Positions 28,296 through 36,212 of a stretch of DNA of 64,000 nucleotides are shown here, one piece after another. The notes below the pieces were generated by a model. The model was not told where the DNA came from. It worked only from the letters and a program-made list of their open reading frames with translations, and did not search any database. A program made the translations under genes and the position numbers. The stretch is from Stutzerimonas xanthomarina DSM 18231 (GTDB lineage: Bacteria > Pseudomonadota > Gammaproteobacteria > Pseudomonadales > Pseudomonadaceae): the NCBI RefSeq assembly GCF_900129835.1, contig NZ_FQXA01000005.1:62001-126000 (forward strand), written 5' to 3'. Within the stretch, counting starts at the first letter, position 1, and every line of letters starts with the position of its first letter.

Positions 28296-29525
28296 ATGGC
28301 CGTTTCCCCCGATCTGTTGCTCAATATCAAGGCGCCGACCACTGCCGCCAAGTCAGCGGGCAGTTCCTCCAAGCCTGCTCCTCAATCCAGTCGGGACGAG
28401 GCTTCCAGCTTCGCCAACGTTTACGCAAAAGAGCGTCAGGGGAAGCCTGCCGAAGCGCAGAGTGCGGCGGCGAAGCCAGCCCAAAACAAGCCAGCTGGCG
28501 AGGAGTCGAGTCAGGAAACCGACAAGGCGAGCGGCAGCGAACAGCCGATAGCGCCCGAGACCGGCAATGACTTGCCCACCAGCACCGAGACGGCCGATGA
28601 CAGCGTGTCGAACCCGGAGGCCGAGCTTGACCCGTTGCTGCTGTTCGGCATGGGCGGCCAGGGTGAAGCCGGCACGGAACAGCCGGTCGCCGAGTCGGCT
28701 CTGGCCGGCAGCGAATTTCTAGCAGGCCTGACACCGCCGCAGGCGGCTGCAGAACATATCGAAGGGGAGGAAACGGTGCTAACTGGGCAGCGGGCGCTGG
28801 AGATTCAATCCGCCGCTCAGAAGAGCCCTGTAGCGAACCTCGTTCCAACGGACCCCACACTGGACGCCCAGGAAGCAGTCTCGACGAGCCTGTTGGCTGA
28901 TGAGCTAGTCGACGAGGCCGACGAAAGCTCGTTGGAAGAAGGCTTCGCCGAGCTGCTCGAGACGCTGGAAGCGCCCAAAGAAAGCCGCACGAGCGCCAGC
29001 GAAGCGGCGATCAATCGGCTTAGTCCACTGACTCAAGCGATCACGCAGCAGAACCAGATGCAGCAGCTACACAGACCGCCAATGGTGCCTGGCCAACCGG
29101 TCCAGATGCAGCAGTCCGGTTGGAGTGAGGCGGTAGTAGACCGGGTGATGTGGCTATCCAGCCAAAACCTCAAGTCGGCCGAGATCCAGCTTGATCCCGC
29201 TGAGTTGGGGCGCATGGAGGTTCGGATCGACATGAACAAAGACCAGACGCAGGTGACCTTCATGAGTCCCCATGCGAACGTCCGCGAGGCGCTGGAAGGC
29301 CAGATGCAGCGATTGCGTGACAGTTTTGCCCAGCAGGGCATGACCATGGATGTCAACGTTTCTGACCAGTCGCGCGGCTGGCAGGGCGAGAGCGGCGGCG
29401 ATTCGCGTAACCGTGGCGTTGCCGGGGCGTTGGCCGCGGGGGAAGAAGAGATTATCCAAGGCACGATGGAAATCAGCGGCGGCCGTGCCGGTGGTGACCG
29501 TGGTCTGGTGGACTACTACGCGTGA
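28296..29525 (+). CDS. fliK: Flagellar hook-length control protein FliK
   Basis: 409 residues from ATG 28296 (GGAAAG upstream); the open frame extends 42 bp up but across the promoter start. The N-terminal two thirds are low-complexity, Ala/Ser/Glu-rich, as in molecular rulers. The C-terminal FliK domain is conserved: LKSAEIQLDPAELGRMEVRI and VREALEGQMQRLRDSFAQQG. FliK measures hook length and switches FlhB specificity. Has its own sigma-54 promoter and terminator. A second FliK-like gene is at 51340-52863. Confidence 0.93.
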   Translation: MAVSPDLLLNIKAPTTAAKSAGSSSKPAPQSSRDEASSFANVYAKERQGKPAEAQSAAAKPAQNKPAGEESSQETDKASGSEQPIAPETGNDLPTSTETADDSVSNPEAELDPLLLFGMGGQGEAGTEQPVAESALAGSEFLAGLTPPQAAAEHIEGEETVLTGQRALEIQSAAQKSPVANLVPTDPTLDAQEAVSTSLLADELVDEADESSLEEGFAELLETLEAPKESRTSASEAAINRLSPLTQAITQQNQMQQLHRPPMVPGQPVQMQQSGWSEAVVDRVMWLSSQNLKSAEIQLDPAELGRMEVRIDMNKDQTQVTFMSPHANVREALEGQMQRLRDSFAQQGMTMDVNVSDQSRGWQGESGGDSRNRGVAGALAAGEEEIIQGTMEISGGRAGGDRGLVDYYA

Positions 29526-29544
29526 ATGTAACCAACTGACCGGA

Positions 29545-29570
29545 ACCGGGCTTCGCGCCCGGTTTTTTTT
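29545..29570 (+). terminator. Terminator of fliK
   Basis: ACCGGGC, loop TTCGC, GCCCGGT followed by seven further T residues, about 20 bp after the fliK stop. Confidence 0.93.
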
Positions 29571-29662
29571 GCTTGCGGCACCGCGCGATTCAATCTATTC
29601 GTCTGCAAAAAAGCGATGCGGTGTGGCAATCGTTTACGCTGCCTGTTCGCTGGTCGATACTT

Positions 29663-29678
29663 TGGCATAGCAGTTGCT
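29663..29678 (+). promoter_or_regulatory. Sigma-54 promoter of the fliL operon
   Basis: TGGCAT-N5-TTGCT with GG-N10-GC spacing; predicted start near 29689, about 39 bp before fliL. It would drive fliLMNOPQR-flhB. Confidence 0.9.
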
Positions 29679-29727
29679 CGCATCGTTGTGAGGCGAGTGA
29701 AAACACTTGTGATGACGGATATTTGGC

Positions 29728-30258
29728 ATGGCGAAGAAACAAGGACCACCGGACGTTCCGAGTCCTGCGGCTGCGACCGAAGGGAAGGGCAAGCTCAAAC
29801 TGATCATCATGATTGTTCTGGGATTGCTGTTGGCGGTGGGGGTGTCGGTGGGCGCTACTTTGTATTTCATGTCTCGAGGCGAATCAGAACAGCCCGCGGA
29901 TGAGGCTGCCAAAACTGATGCCGCGCCCCAGCGGCAAGCGGCGATCTACGAAGTGCTGGCGCCGGCTTTTATTGTCAACTTCACCAATGCCAATGGCCGC
30001 CAGCGTTACATGCAAGTCAGCGTTGCGCTGATGTCACGGGATCAAACAGCGCTCGACGGATTGAAGGAACACATGCCCTTGTTACGCAATCAACTGGTGA
30101 TGTTGTTCTCCAGTCAGGACTTTGCCAGCCTGGCGACGCCTGTCGGCCAAGAGATGCTGCGGCAGCAGGCGACTGCCAGTGTTCAGGAGCTGGCGCAGAA
30201 GGAAATCGGGAAGCTCGCGATCGAGCAAGTCCTGTTCACCAATTTCGTATTGCAATAG
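29728..30258 (+). CDS. fliL: Flagellar basal body-associated protein FliL
   Basis: 176 residues. One transmembrane helix (LIIMIVLGLLLAVGVSVGATLYF, about 29-51) and a periplasmic stomatin-like domain with VNFTNANGRQRYMQVSVAL. FliL stabilises stators around the motor. First gene of an operon with fliM 12 bp downstream. Confidence 0.95.
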   Translation: MAKKQGPPDVPSPAAATEGKGKLKLIIMIVLGLLLAVGVSVGATLYFMSRGESEQPADEAAKTDAAPQRQAAIYEVLAPAFIVNFTNANGRQRYMQVSVALMSRDQTALDGLKEHMPLLRNQLVMLFSSQDFASLATPVGQEMLRQQATASVQELAQKEIGKLAIEQVLFTNFVLQ

Positions 30259-30270
30259 GGGTCGTTTCAG

Positions 30271-31242
30271 ATGGCTGTTCAAGACCTGCTCTCGCAAGAC
30301 GAGATCGACGCGCTCCTGCACGGAGTCGACGACGGTCTGGTCGATACCGAAAGCGATTCCGAACCGGGCAGCATCAAGAGCTACGACCTGACCAGCCAGG
30401 ACCGAATCGTTCGGGGGCGCATGCCCACCCTGGAGATGATCAACGAACGTTTTGCCCGCTACACACGCATCAGCATGTTCAACCTGCTGCGTCGCTCGGC
30501 AGATGTTTCTGTCGGTGGCGTTCAGGTGATGAAGTTTGGTGAGTACATACATTCGCTGTATGTACCGACCAGTCTCAACCTTGTGAAGATCAAGCCGCTG
30601 CGGGGCACGTCGCTGTTCATCCTCGATGCCAAGCTGGTGTTCAAGCTAGTCGATAACTTTTTTGGCGGCGACGGTCGGCACGCCAAGATTGAGGGGCGTG
30701 AATTCACACCCACCGAGCTGCGTGTTGTGCGAATGGTGCTGGATCAGGCATTCGTCGATCTGAAGGAAGCCTGGCACGCGGTGCTCGACGTCAACTTCGA
30801 GTACGTACATTCGGAAGTAAATCCGGCGTTGGCTAATATTGTCAGCCCCAGCGAAGTGGTAGTGGTGTCGACGTTCCATATCGAGCTGGAAAGCGGCGGT
30901 GGCGATTTCCACATCACCATGCCGTACTCGATGATCGAGCCGATCCGCGAAATGCTCGATGCCGGTTTCCAGTCCGACGTCAGCGATCAGGATGAGCGCT
31001 GGGTCAATGCATTGCGCGAAGACGTGCTCGATGTGAGCGTGCCGCTCAGTGCGACGGTGGTACGGCGCCAGCTCAAGTTGCGCGAGATTCTCAACATGCA
31101 GCCGGGTGATGTGATCCCGGTGGAAATGCCCGAAGACATGATTATGCGCGCCAATGGCATGCCGGCGTTCAAGGTCAAGCTGGGTGCGCACAAGGGCAAC
31201 CTGGCGTTGCAAGTGCTCGAATCCGTACTGCGACCACGTTGA
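30271..31242 (+). CDS. fliM: Flagellar motor switch protein FliM
   Basis: 323 residues. C-ring protein that binds CheY-P through its N-terminal peptide, here LLSQDEIDALLHG (residues 6-18). A CheC-like middle domain and a FliN-like C-terminal domain follow (VPLSATVVRRQLKLREILNM). The same docking motif recurs in FliN, CheZ and the CheA linker of this locus. Confidence 0.98.
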   Translation: MAVQDLLSQDEIDALLHGVDDGLVDTESDSEPGSIKSYDLTSQDRIVRGRMPTLEMINERFARYTRISMFNLLRRSADVSVGGVQVMKFGEYIHSLYVPTSLNLVKIKPLRGTSLFILDAKLVFKLVDNFFGGDGRHAKIEGREFTPTELRVVRMVLDQAFVDLKEAWHAVLDVNFEYVHSEVNPALANIVSPSEVVVVSTFHIELESGGGDFHITMPYSMIEPIREMLDAGFQSDVSDQDERWVNALREDVLDVSVPLSATVVRRQLKLREILNMQPGDVIPVEMPEDMIMRANGMPAFKVKLGAHKGNLALQVLESVLRPR

Positions 31243-31282
31243 TTCAGTCTTTATTCAATTACCCGCCGGTCGAGGATTAGCG

Positions 31283-31753
31283 ATGGCAGACGAACACGAA
31301 AACACTTCCGCTGAAGAGCAGGCGCTGGCCGACGAGTGGGCTTCGGCGCTGGCTGAAGCCGGTGACGCCAATCAGGATGACATCGATGCCTTGCTGAACC
31401 AGGGGCCGGCGACGGCGCCCGCGCCACCCCGCGCGCCGCTGGAAGAGTTTGGTAGCAGTCCGAAGGCGGCCGCCGTGTCCGCTGGCCTGGAAGGGCCGAA
31501 CCTGGACGTCATTCTGGATATTCCGGTTTCCATCTCGATGGAAGTTGGCAGTACCGAAATCAGTATCCGCAACCTGCTGCAGCTCAATCAGGGCTCTGTC
31601 GTCGAACTCGATCGCCTGGCCGGCGAGCCGCTCGATGTACTGGTTAACGGCACCTTGATCGCGCACGGCGAAGTGGTGGTCGTGAACGAAAAGTTCGGCA
31701 TTCGTTTGACTGATGTGATCAGTCCGAGCGAACGCATCAAGAAGCTACGCTGA
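31283..31753 (+). CDS. fliN: Flagellar motor switch protein FliN
   Basis: 156 residues from ATG 31283, with GAGGA upstream. The C-terminal SpoA domain (LDVILDIPVSISMEVGSTEI, VVVVNEKFGIRLTDVIS) is typical. The N-terminal extension contains QDDIDALLNQG (31-41), very similar to the CheY-docking peptide of FliM. Ends 2 bp before fliO. Confidence 0.97.
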   Translation: MADEHENTSAEEQALADEWASALAEAGDANQDDIDALLNQGPATAPAPPRAPLEEFGSSPKAAAVSAGLEGPNLDVILDIPVSISMEVGSTEISIRNLLQLNQGSVVELDRLAGEPLDVLVNGTLIAHGEVVVVNEKFGIRLTDVISPSERIKKLR

Positions 31754-31754
31754 C

Positions 31755-32174
31755 ATGCGGATCTTGGCCTTTCTCTCGGTGTTTCTGGCTTTGCCAGTAA
31801 TGGCTGCCGAGCCGGCTGCAAATATGAGCAGCACCGGCATGGGTGGGCAGATGACCAAGTTGCTGCTCGGCCTGCTGCTGGTGATCGGGCTGATTTTCCT
31901 GCTGGCGTGGTTGCTGCGTCGTATGCAGCAGTTGAATCCGCGCAGCAACCAGGCGATCAAGCTGATTTCCAGCCATGCGCTCGGCCCCCGTGAGCGGCTG
32001 GTGCTGGTGCAGGTTGGTAGTGAGCAGGTGCTGCTCGGCCTCAGTGCCGGTCGAATTACACCGCTGCATGTGCTTGAGGAGCCGGTACATCTGCCGGACG
32101 CCGAGCCTGCCAATCCGGAGTTTGCCCAGCGCCTGATGGAGCTGCTCGGGCGGGACCATAAGGACAAGCTCTGA
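31755..32174 (+). CDS. fliO: Flagellar export apparatus protein FliO
   Basis: 139 residues. A cleavable-looking N-terminal signal, one transmembrane helix ([19 protein letters not shown], about 36-55) and a small cytoplasmic domain ([25 protein letters not shown]). Assists FliP assembly. Stop and fliP start overlap as TGATG. Confidence 0.93.
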   Translation: MRILAFLSVFLALPVMAAEPAANMSSTGMGGQMTKLLLGLLLVIGLIFLLAWLLRRMQQLNPRSNQAIKLISSHALGPRERLVLVQVGSEQVLLGLSAGRITPLHVLEEPVHLPDAEPANPEFAQRLMELLGRDHKDKL

Positions 32175-32950
32175 TGCTTCGATTGTTGTTGGCGGCCGTG
32201 CTGATCCTGGCCGCCCCGTTCGCCGTGGGCCAGGATGCCGGTGGTTTGATCGCGCAGGGCGACAATCCGCTGTCGATCCCGGCGATCACGCTGAGCACCG
32301 ATGCCGAGGGCCAGCAGGAATACTCCGTCAGTCTGCAGATCTTGCTGATCATGACCGCGCTGAGCTTCATTCCGGCGTTCGTCATGCTGATGACCAGCTT
32401 CACCCGAATCATCATCGTCTTTTCCATCCTGCGTCAGGCATTGGGCCTGCAGCAGACGCCGTCGAACCAGATCCTCGTTGGCCTGACCATCTTTCTGACG
32501 CTGTTCATCATGGCGCCAGTGTTCGAACGGATTAACAACGAGGCGGTGCAGCCATATCTGAACGAGCAACTGTCTGCACCGGATGCGATAGCACGGGCCG
32601 AAGTACCGTTGAAGAATTTCATGCTCGCGCAAACTCGCGAGAGCGACCTGGAGCTGTTCGTGCGGCTGTCTCGCCGGACCGATATCCAGACGCCGGACGC
32701 AGCGCCTCTAACCATCCTGGTCCCAGCATTCGTGACTTCCGAGCTGAAAACCGCGTTCCAGATCGGCTTCATGATCTTCATTCCGTTTCTGATCATCGAC
32801 ATGGTGGTCGCCAGCGTGCTGATGGCTATGGGCATGATGATGCTCTCGCCGCTGATCATCTCGTTGCCGTTCAAGATCATGCTGTTCGTGCTGGTTGACG
32901 GCTGGGGACTGATCATCGGCACGCTCGCCAGCAGTTTCGGCACGCTTTAG
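32174..32950 (+). CDS. fliP: Flagellar type III export protein FliP
   Basis: 258 residues with a signal peptide and four transmembrane helices. Signatures [40 protein letters not shown] and [20 protein letters not shown] are intact. Five copies form the core export gate with FliQ and FliR. Confidence 0.98.
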   Translation: MLRLLLAAVLILAAPFAVGQDAGGLIAQGDNPLSIPAITLSTDAEGQQEYSVSLQILLIMTALSFIPAFVMLMTSFTRIIIVFSILRQALGLQQTPSNQILVGLTIFLTLFIMAPVFERINNEAVQPYLNEQLSAPDAIARAEVPLKNFMLAQTRESDLELFVRLSRRTDIQTPDAAPLTILVPAFVTSELKTAFQIGFMIFIPFLIIDMVVASVLMAMGMMMLSPLIISLPFKIMLFVLVDGWGLIIGTLASSFGTL

Positions 32951-32968
32951 GGCAATACGGAGACACGC

Positions 32969-33238
32969 ATGACACCCGAAGTCGCGGTTGACCTGTTTCG
33001 TGAGGCCCTCTGGATGACCGCCATGATTGTTGGCGTGCTGGTCGTGCCGAGTCTACTGGTCGGCCTGGTGGTGGCGATGTTCCAGGCGGCTACTCAGATC
33101 AACGAACAAACCTTGAGCTTTCTGCCGCGCTTGTTGGTCATGCTGCTGACGCTGATCTGGGCCGGGCCTTGGCTGGTTCGAGAGCTGATGGAGTACACCC
33201 AGGGGCTGGTCCAGAACATTCCGCTGATCATCGGCTAG
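32969..33238 (+). CDS. fliQ: Flagellar export protein FliQ
   Basis: 89 residues, two transmembrane helices; motif QAATQINEQTLSFLPRLL is the conserved loop. Part of the FliPQR gate. Lies 18 bp after fliP. Confidence 0.97.
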   Translation: MTPEVAVDLFREALWMTAMIVGVLVVPSLLVGLVVAMFQAATQINEQTLSFLPRLLVMLLTLIWAGPWLVRELMEYTQGLVQNIPLIIG

Positions 33239-33274
33239 TCATGATCATCGAAGACTCTCGCAAGCGGTGCGCCA

Positions 33275-34054
33275 ATGCTTGAGCTCAGCGATGCTCAGAT
33301 CGGTGCCTGGGTCGGGCAATTTCTGCTGCCGTTGTTTCGCATTGCGGCGCTGCTGATGAGCATGCCGATTATCGGCACCCAGTTGGTGCCAATGCGGGTT
33401 CGGCTTTACCTGGCAGTCGCGATTGCAGTTGTCCTCGTCCCGGGGTTGCCAGCGGTGCCGGTGGTGGAGGCGTTGAGCGGGCAGGCGCTGGTGCTGATTG
33501 CCGAACAGATCCTCATCGGTGTCATGTTGGGCTTCGTGCTTCAGCTGTTCTTCCAGGTATTCATCGTCTCCGGGCAGTTGCTTGCCATGCAGATGGGCCT
33601 TGGCTTCGCGTCGATGGTCGACCCGGCCAACGGTGTCTCGGTGCCGGTGATCGGCCAGTTCTTCAATATGCTGGTGATTCTGCTGTTCTTCGCCATGAAT
33701 GGGCACTTGGTGGTGCTGGAAATCCTCACCGAGAGCTTCGTGACCTTACCCATTGGCGGTTGGCTGGTTGGCACCAACCACTTCTGGGAGGTGGCCGGTA
33801 AGCTTGGTTGGGTGCTGGGTGCCGGGTTGCTGCTGGTGCTGCCGGCGATCACCGCGCTGCTGGTGGTTAACCTCGCCTTCGGCCTGATGACCCGCGCCGC
33901 GCCGCAGTTGAATATTTTCTCGATCGGTTTCCCGCTGACGCTGGTGCTTGGTTTGATCATCGTCTGGATCGGCATGGCCGACATTCTTGCGCAGTACCAG
34001 ACCTTCGTCAGTGAAGCGCTGGCGATGCTGCGCGAACTGATCGGCCTGCGCTGA
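33275..34054 (+). CDS. fliR: Flagellar export protein FliR
   Basis: 259 residues with about six transmembrane helices; start LSDAQIGAWVGQFLLPLFRI, and GLGFASMVDPANGVSVPVI is the family signature. Single-copy part of the FliPQR gate next to FlhB. The ribosome site is weak, consistent with coupling to fliQ. Confidence 0.97.
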   Translation: MLELSDAQIGAWVGQFLLPLFRIAALLMSMPIIGTQLVPMRVRLYLAVAIAVVLVPGLPAVPVVEALSGQALVLIAEQILIGVMLGFVLQLFFQVFIVSGQLLAMQMGLGFASMVDPANGVSVPVIGQFFNMLVILLFFAMNGHLVVLEILTESFVTLPIGGWLVGTNHFWEVAGKLGWVLGAGLLLVLPAITALLVVNLAFGLMTRAAPQLNIFSIGFPLTLVLGLIIVWIGMADILAQYQTFVSEALAMLRELIGLR

Positions 34055-34090
34055 TGCTGATCTGTTCCCTAACGCTGGCGGAGGCCGAAT

Positions 34091-35227
34091 ATGGCTGAGA
34101 GCGAAAGCGGCGCCGATAAAAGCGAGGAGCCCACGGAGAAACGCATCCGTGAGTCGCGCGAAAAAGGCCAGCTGGCCCGTTCCCGTGAACTGAATACGGT
34201 GGCGGTGACGCTGGGTGGCATTGGCGGTCTATTAGCGTCTGGTGGCAGCCTGGCTGGCAGCCTGATGGCCGTCATGCAAGGCAGCTTCGAGCTCAGCCGT
34301 GAAACCCTGCTGGACGAAGGCGCCATGGTGCGACTGCTGATGAGCAGCGGCATGATCGCGCTCGAAGCCATCATGCCGTTGCTGATCGTGCTGCTGGTGG
34401 TGTCCATCATCGGCCCGATCTCGCTGGGTGGCTGGCTGTTTTCTGGCAAGGCGATGGCGCCCAAGTTCAGCCGGATGAACCCCGGTCCCGGCCTGAAACG
34501 GATGTTCTCGACCAAGGCCCTCGTCGAGCTGCTGAAAGCGCTGGGCAAGTTTCTCGTAGTGTTACTGGTGGCGCTGGCGGTGCTAGGTGCCTATCAGGAC
34601 GACCTCTTGTCGATTGCCAAACAGCCGCTGGACCTAGCCATCATGCACAGTGTCGAGGTGGTGGGCTGGTGTGCGCTGTGGATGGCCTGTGGTTTGATCC
34701 TGATTGCTGCGGTGGACGTGCCTTTTCAGCTCTGGGACAACAAGCAGAAGCTGATGATGACCAAGCAGGAAGTGCGCGACGAGTACAAGGACAGCGAGGG
34801 CAAGCCCGAGGTTAAATCGCGGATTCGCCAGCTGCAGCGCGATGCGGCCCAGCGGCGGATGATGCAGGCGGTCCCGGAGGCGGATGTGGTCATCACCAAC
34901 CCGACGCACTTCGCCGTGGCGCTCAAATACGACGGCAGCAAGGGCGGGGCGCCGATGCTGGTGGCAAAGGGTGGGGATTTTGTCGCCCTGAAGATTCGCG
35001 AAATTGCCAACGAGCATCACGTGACAGTGCTCGAATCCCCGGCTCTGGCGCGAGCGGTGTACTACTCGACCGAGCTTGACCGGGAGATTCCGGCGGGGCT
35101 GTACCTCGCTGTGGCACAGGTACTGGCGTACGTGTATCAGCTACGCCAGTACCGCTCCGGCAAGGGCAAGCGGCCCGATCCGTTGAGCAGTCTGCCCATT
35201 CCACCGGACTTGCGCCGTGATGAATGA
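34091..35227 (+). CDS. flhB: Flagellar export switch protein FlhB
   Basis: 378 residues. The N-terminal half has four transmembrane helices. The cytoplasmic domain holds the autocleavage motif NPTHFAVALKYDG, where cleavage between Asn and Pro switches export specificity from rod/hook to filament proteins. GGAGG precedes the start. Last gene of the fliL operon; no terminator is obvious before the inverted repeat at 35360. Confidence 0.98.
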   Translation: MAESESGADKSEEPTEKRIRESREKGQLARSRELNTVAVTLGGIGGLLASGGSLAGSLMAVMQGSFELSRETLLDEGAMVRLLMSSGMIALEAIMPLLIVLLVVSIIGPISLGGWLFSGKAMAPKFSRMNPGPGLKRMFSTKALVELLKALGKFLVVLLVALAVLGAYQDDLLSIAKQPLDLAIMHSVEVVGWCALWMACGLILIAAVDVPFQLWDNKQKLMMTKQEVRDEYKDSEGKPEVKSRIRQLQRDAAQRRMMQAVPEADVVITNPTHFAVALKYDGSKGGAPMLVAKGGDFVALKIREIANEHHVTVLESPALARAVYYSTELDREIPAGLYLAVAQVLAYVYQLRQYRSGKGKRPDPLSSLPIPPDLRRDE

Positions 35228-35359
35228 TCGAGGGAAAACGTTCTCTGTATAACGTTTGATGCTTCGAGGTTTGAAACGTTGGGCGTGGAGCCGTCCGGTA
35301 GGTTAGTCCGCCGTCGGCTCCGTGTTCATCTTCTTGGCGGGTTGAGCCGTCATACCGGG

Positions 35360-35433
35360 CTGGTGGGCTGAAGCCCACCCTACGACGGTCATCATTCGAC
35401 TTACACCCGGTAGGGTGGGCTTCAGCCCACCAG
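35360..35433. repeat. Long perfect inverted repeat (24-bp arms)
   Basis: The arm at 35360-35383 (CTGGTGGGCTGAAGCCCACC then CTAC) is repeated in perfect inverted form at 35410-35433, with 26 bp between. Each arm contains its own palindrome GGTGGGCTGAAGCCCACC. This type of intergenic palindrome pair is common in gamma-proteobacteria and may act as a transcript end for flhB and for the convergent sodC. The rest of the 260-bp gap holds nothing recognisable. Confidence 0.9.
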
Positions 35434-35486
35434 TGCGGATCTGAACCGGGTCGCAGAAGCGCAACCCGACGAAACCTGAAGCCGCG

Positions 35487-36008
35487 TTACTCGATCACGC
35501 CGCAGGCGACCCGAGCGCCTCCACCGCCGAGCGGTTTGGGTTCATCAGAATAATTGTCGCCGCCTTCATGAACCATCAGCGCGTGACCTTTGAGATCGCC
35601 CAGGCTTTTCAGGCGCGGCGCCACGACTGGTTGGTTGGCATTACCTTCGGCATCAACCACCAGAACCGGCAGATCACCCATGTGCCCTTCACCCCAAGGT
35701 TCGCCGTGCTTGCCAGCGTTCTTCGGATCCCAGTGGCCGCCAGCCGCAACCGCTGCTGCCGGCTTGCCATCTTTCTCTGCCGGCTGGCAGCTGCCATTGG
35801 CGTGGACGTGAAAGCCATGCGCGCCGGCATTCAGGCCAGACAGGTCGGGACGAAATACCAGGCCCTGATCGGTGGTTTCGATCTTCACGGTGCCGACGGC
35901 GCTGGCGACGCCCTGGTCGTTGACCTTGTTCATGTTTACTGAAAGGGTTTCGGCCTGCACGCCCATTGCGGCGCAGCCGGCCATTGCAGCGATTAACCAC
36001 TGTTTCAT
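35487..36008 (-). CDS. sodC: Periplasmic Cu/Zn superoxide dismutase
   Basis: 173 residues with a signal peptide (QWLIAAMAGCAAMGVQA). Copper/zinc ligands are visible in HGFHVHANGSC, GGHWDPKN, HMGDLPVLVVD and HALMVHEGGDNYSD; the end GGGARVACGVI is typical. Converts periplasmic superoxide to peroxide. AGGAG precedes the ATG. It is the only minus-strand gene within the flagellar block, between flhB and flhA. Confidence 0.97.
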   Translation of the reverse strand: MKQWLIAAMAGCAAMGVQAETLSVNMNKVNDQGVASAVGTVKIETTDQGLVFRPDLSGLNAGAHGFHVHANGSCQPAEKDGKPAAAVAAGGHWDPKNAGKHGEPWGEGHMGDLPVLVVDAEGNANQPVVAPRLKSLGDLKGHALMVHEGGDNYSDEPKPLGGGGARVACGVIE

Positions 36009-36137
36009 AGCACGCTCCTGTACTGACTAAGTGGGGCAGCGTTACACCGCCCCGTCGAGTGTCTGACTGTCTCGGCCCAGACGCGTTCGGTTGGCCCGCC
36101 GTGGCCTTGCGTGGTCGTATCGAGGCTCGACCAAAAC

Positions 36138-36153
36138 TGGACCCCTTCTTGCT
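36138..36153 (+). promoter_or_regulatory. Sigma-54 promoter of flhA
   Basis: TGGACC-N5-TTGCT with GG-N10-GC spacing; predicted start near 36164, about 49 bp before the flhA GTG. A GTCAATTC half-site at 36180-36187 (about +17) may be a FleQ contact. Confidence 0.87.
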
Positions 36154-36212
36154 ATAGCCCGGACAGGGCGCGTTTTTGCGTCAATTCTTTGTTCTTGTCT
36201 GGCGGGGTTTAC

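Noticed and set aside
29627..29645. Second sigma-54 element upstream of fliL (TGGCAATCGTTTACGC)
   Set aside because: GG-N10-GC spacing is met, but the -12 reads TACGC rather than TTGC; the element at 29663 is far better.
36092..36111. Sigma-54 element TGGCCC...CTTGC before flhA
   Set aside because: Spacing between the two halves is too long; the element at 36138 has correct spacing.
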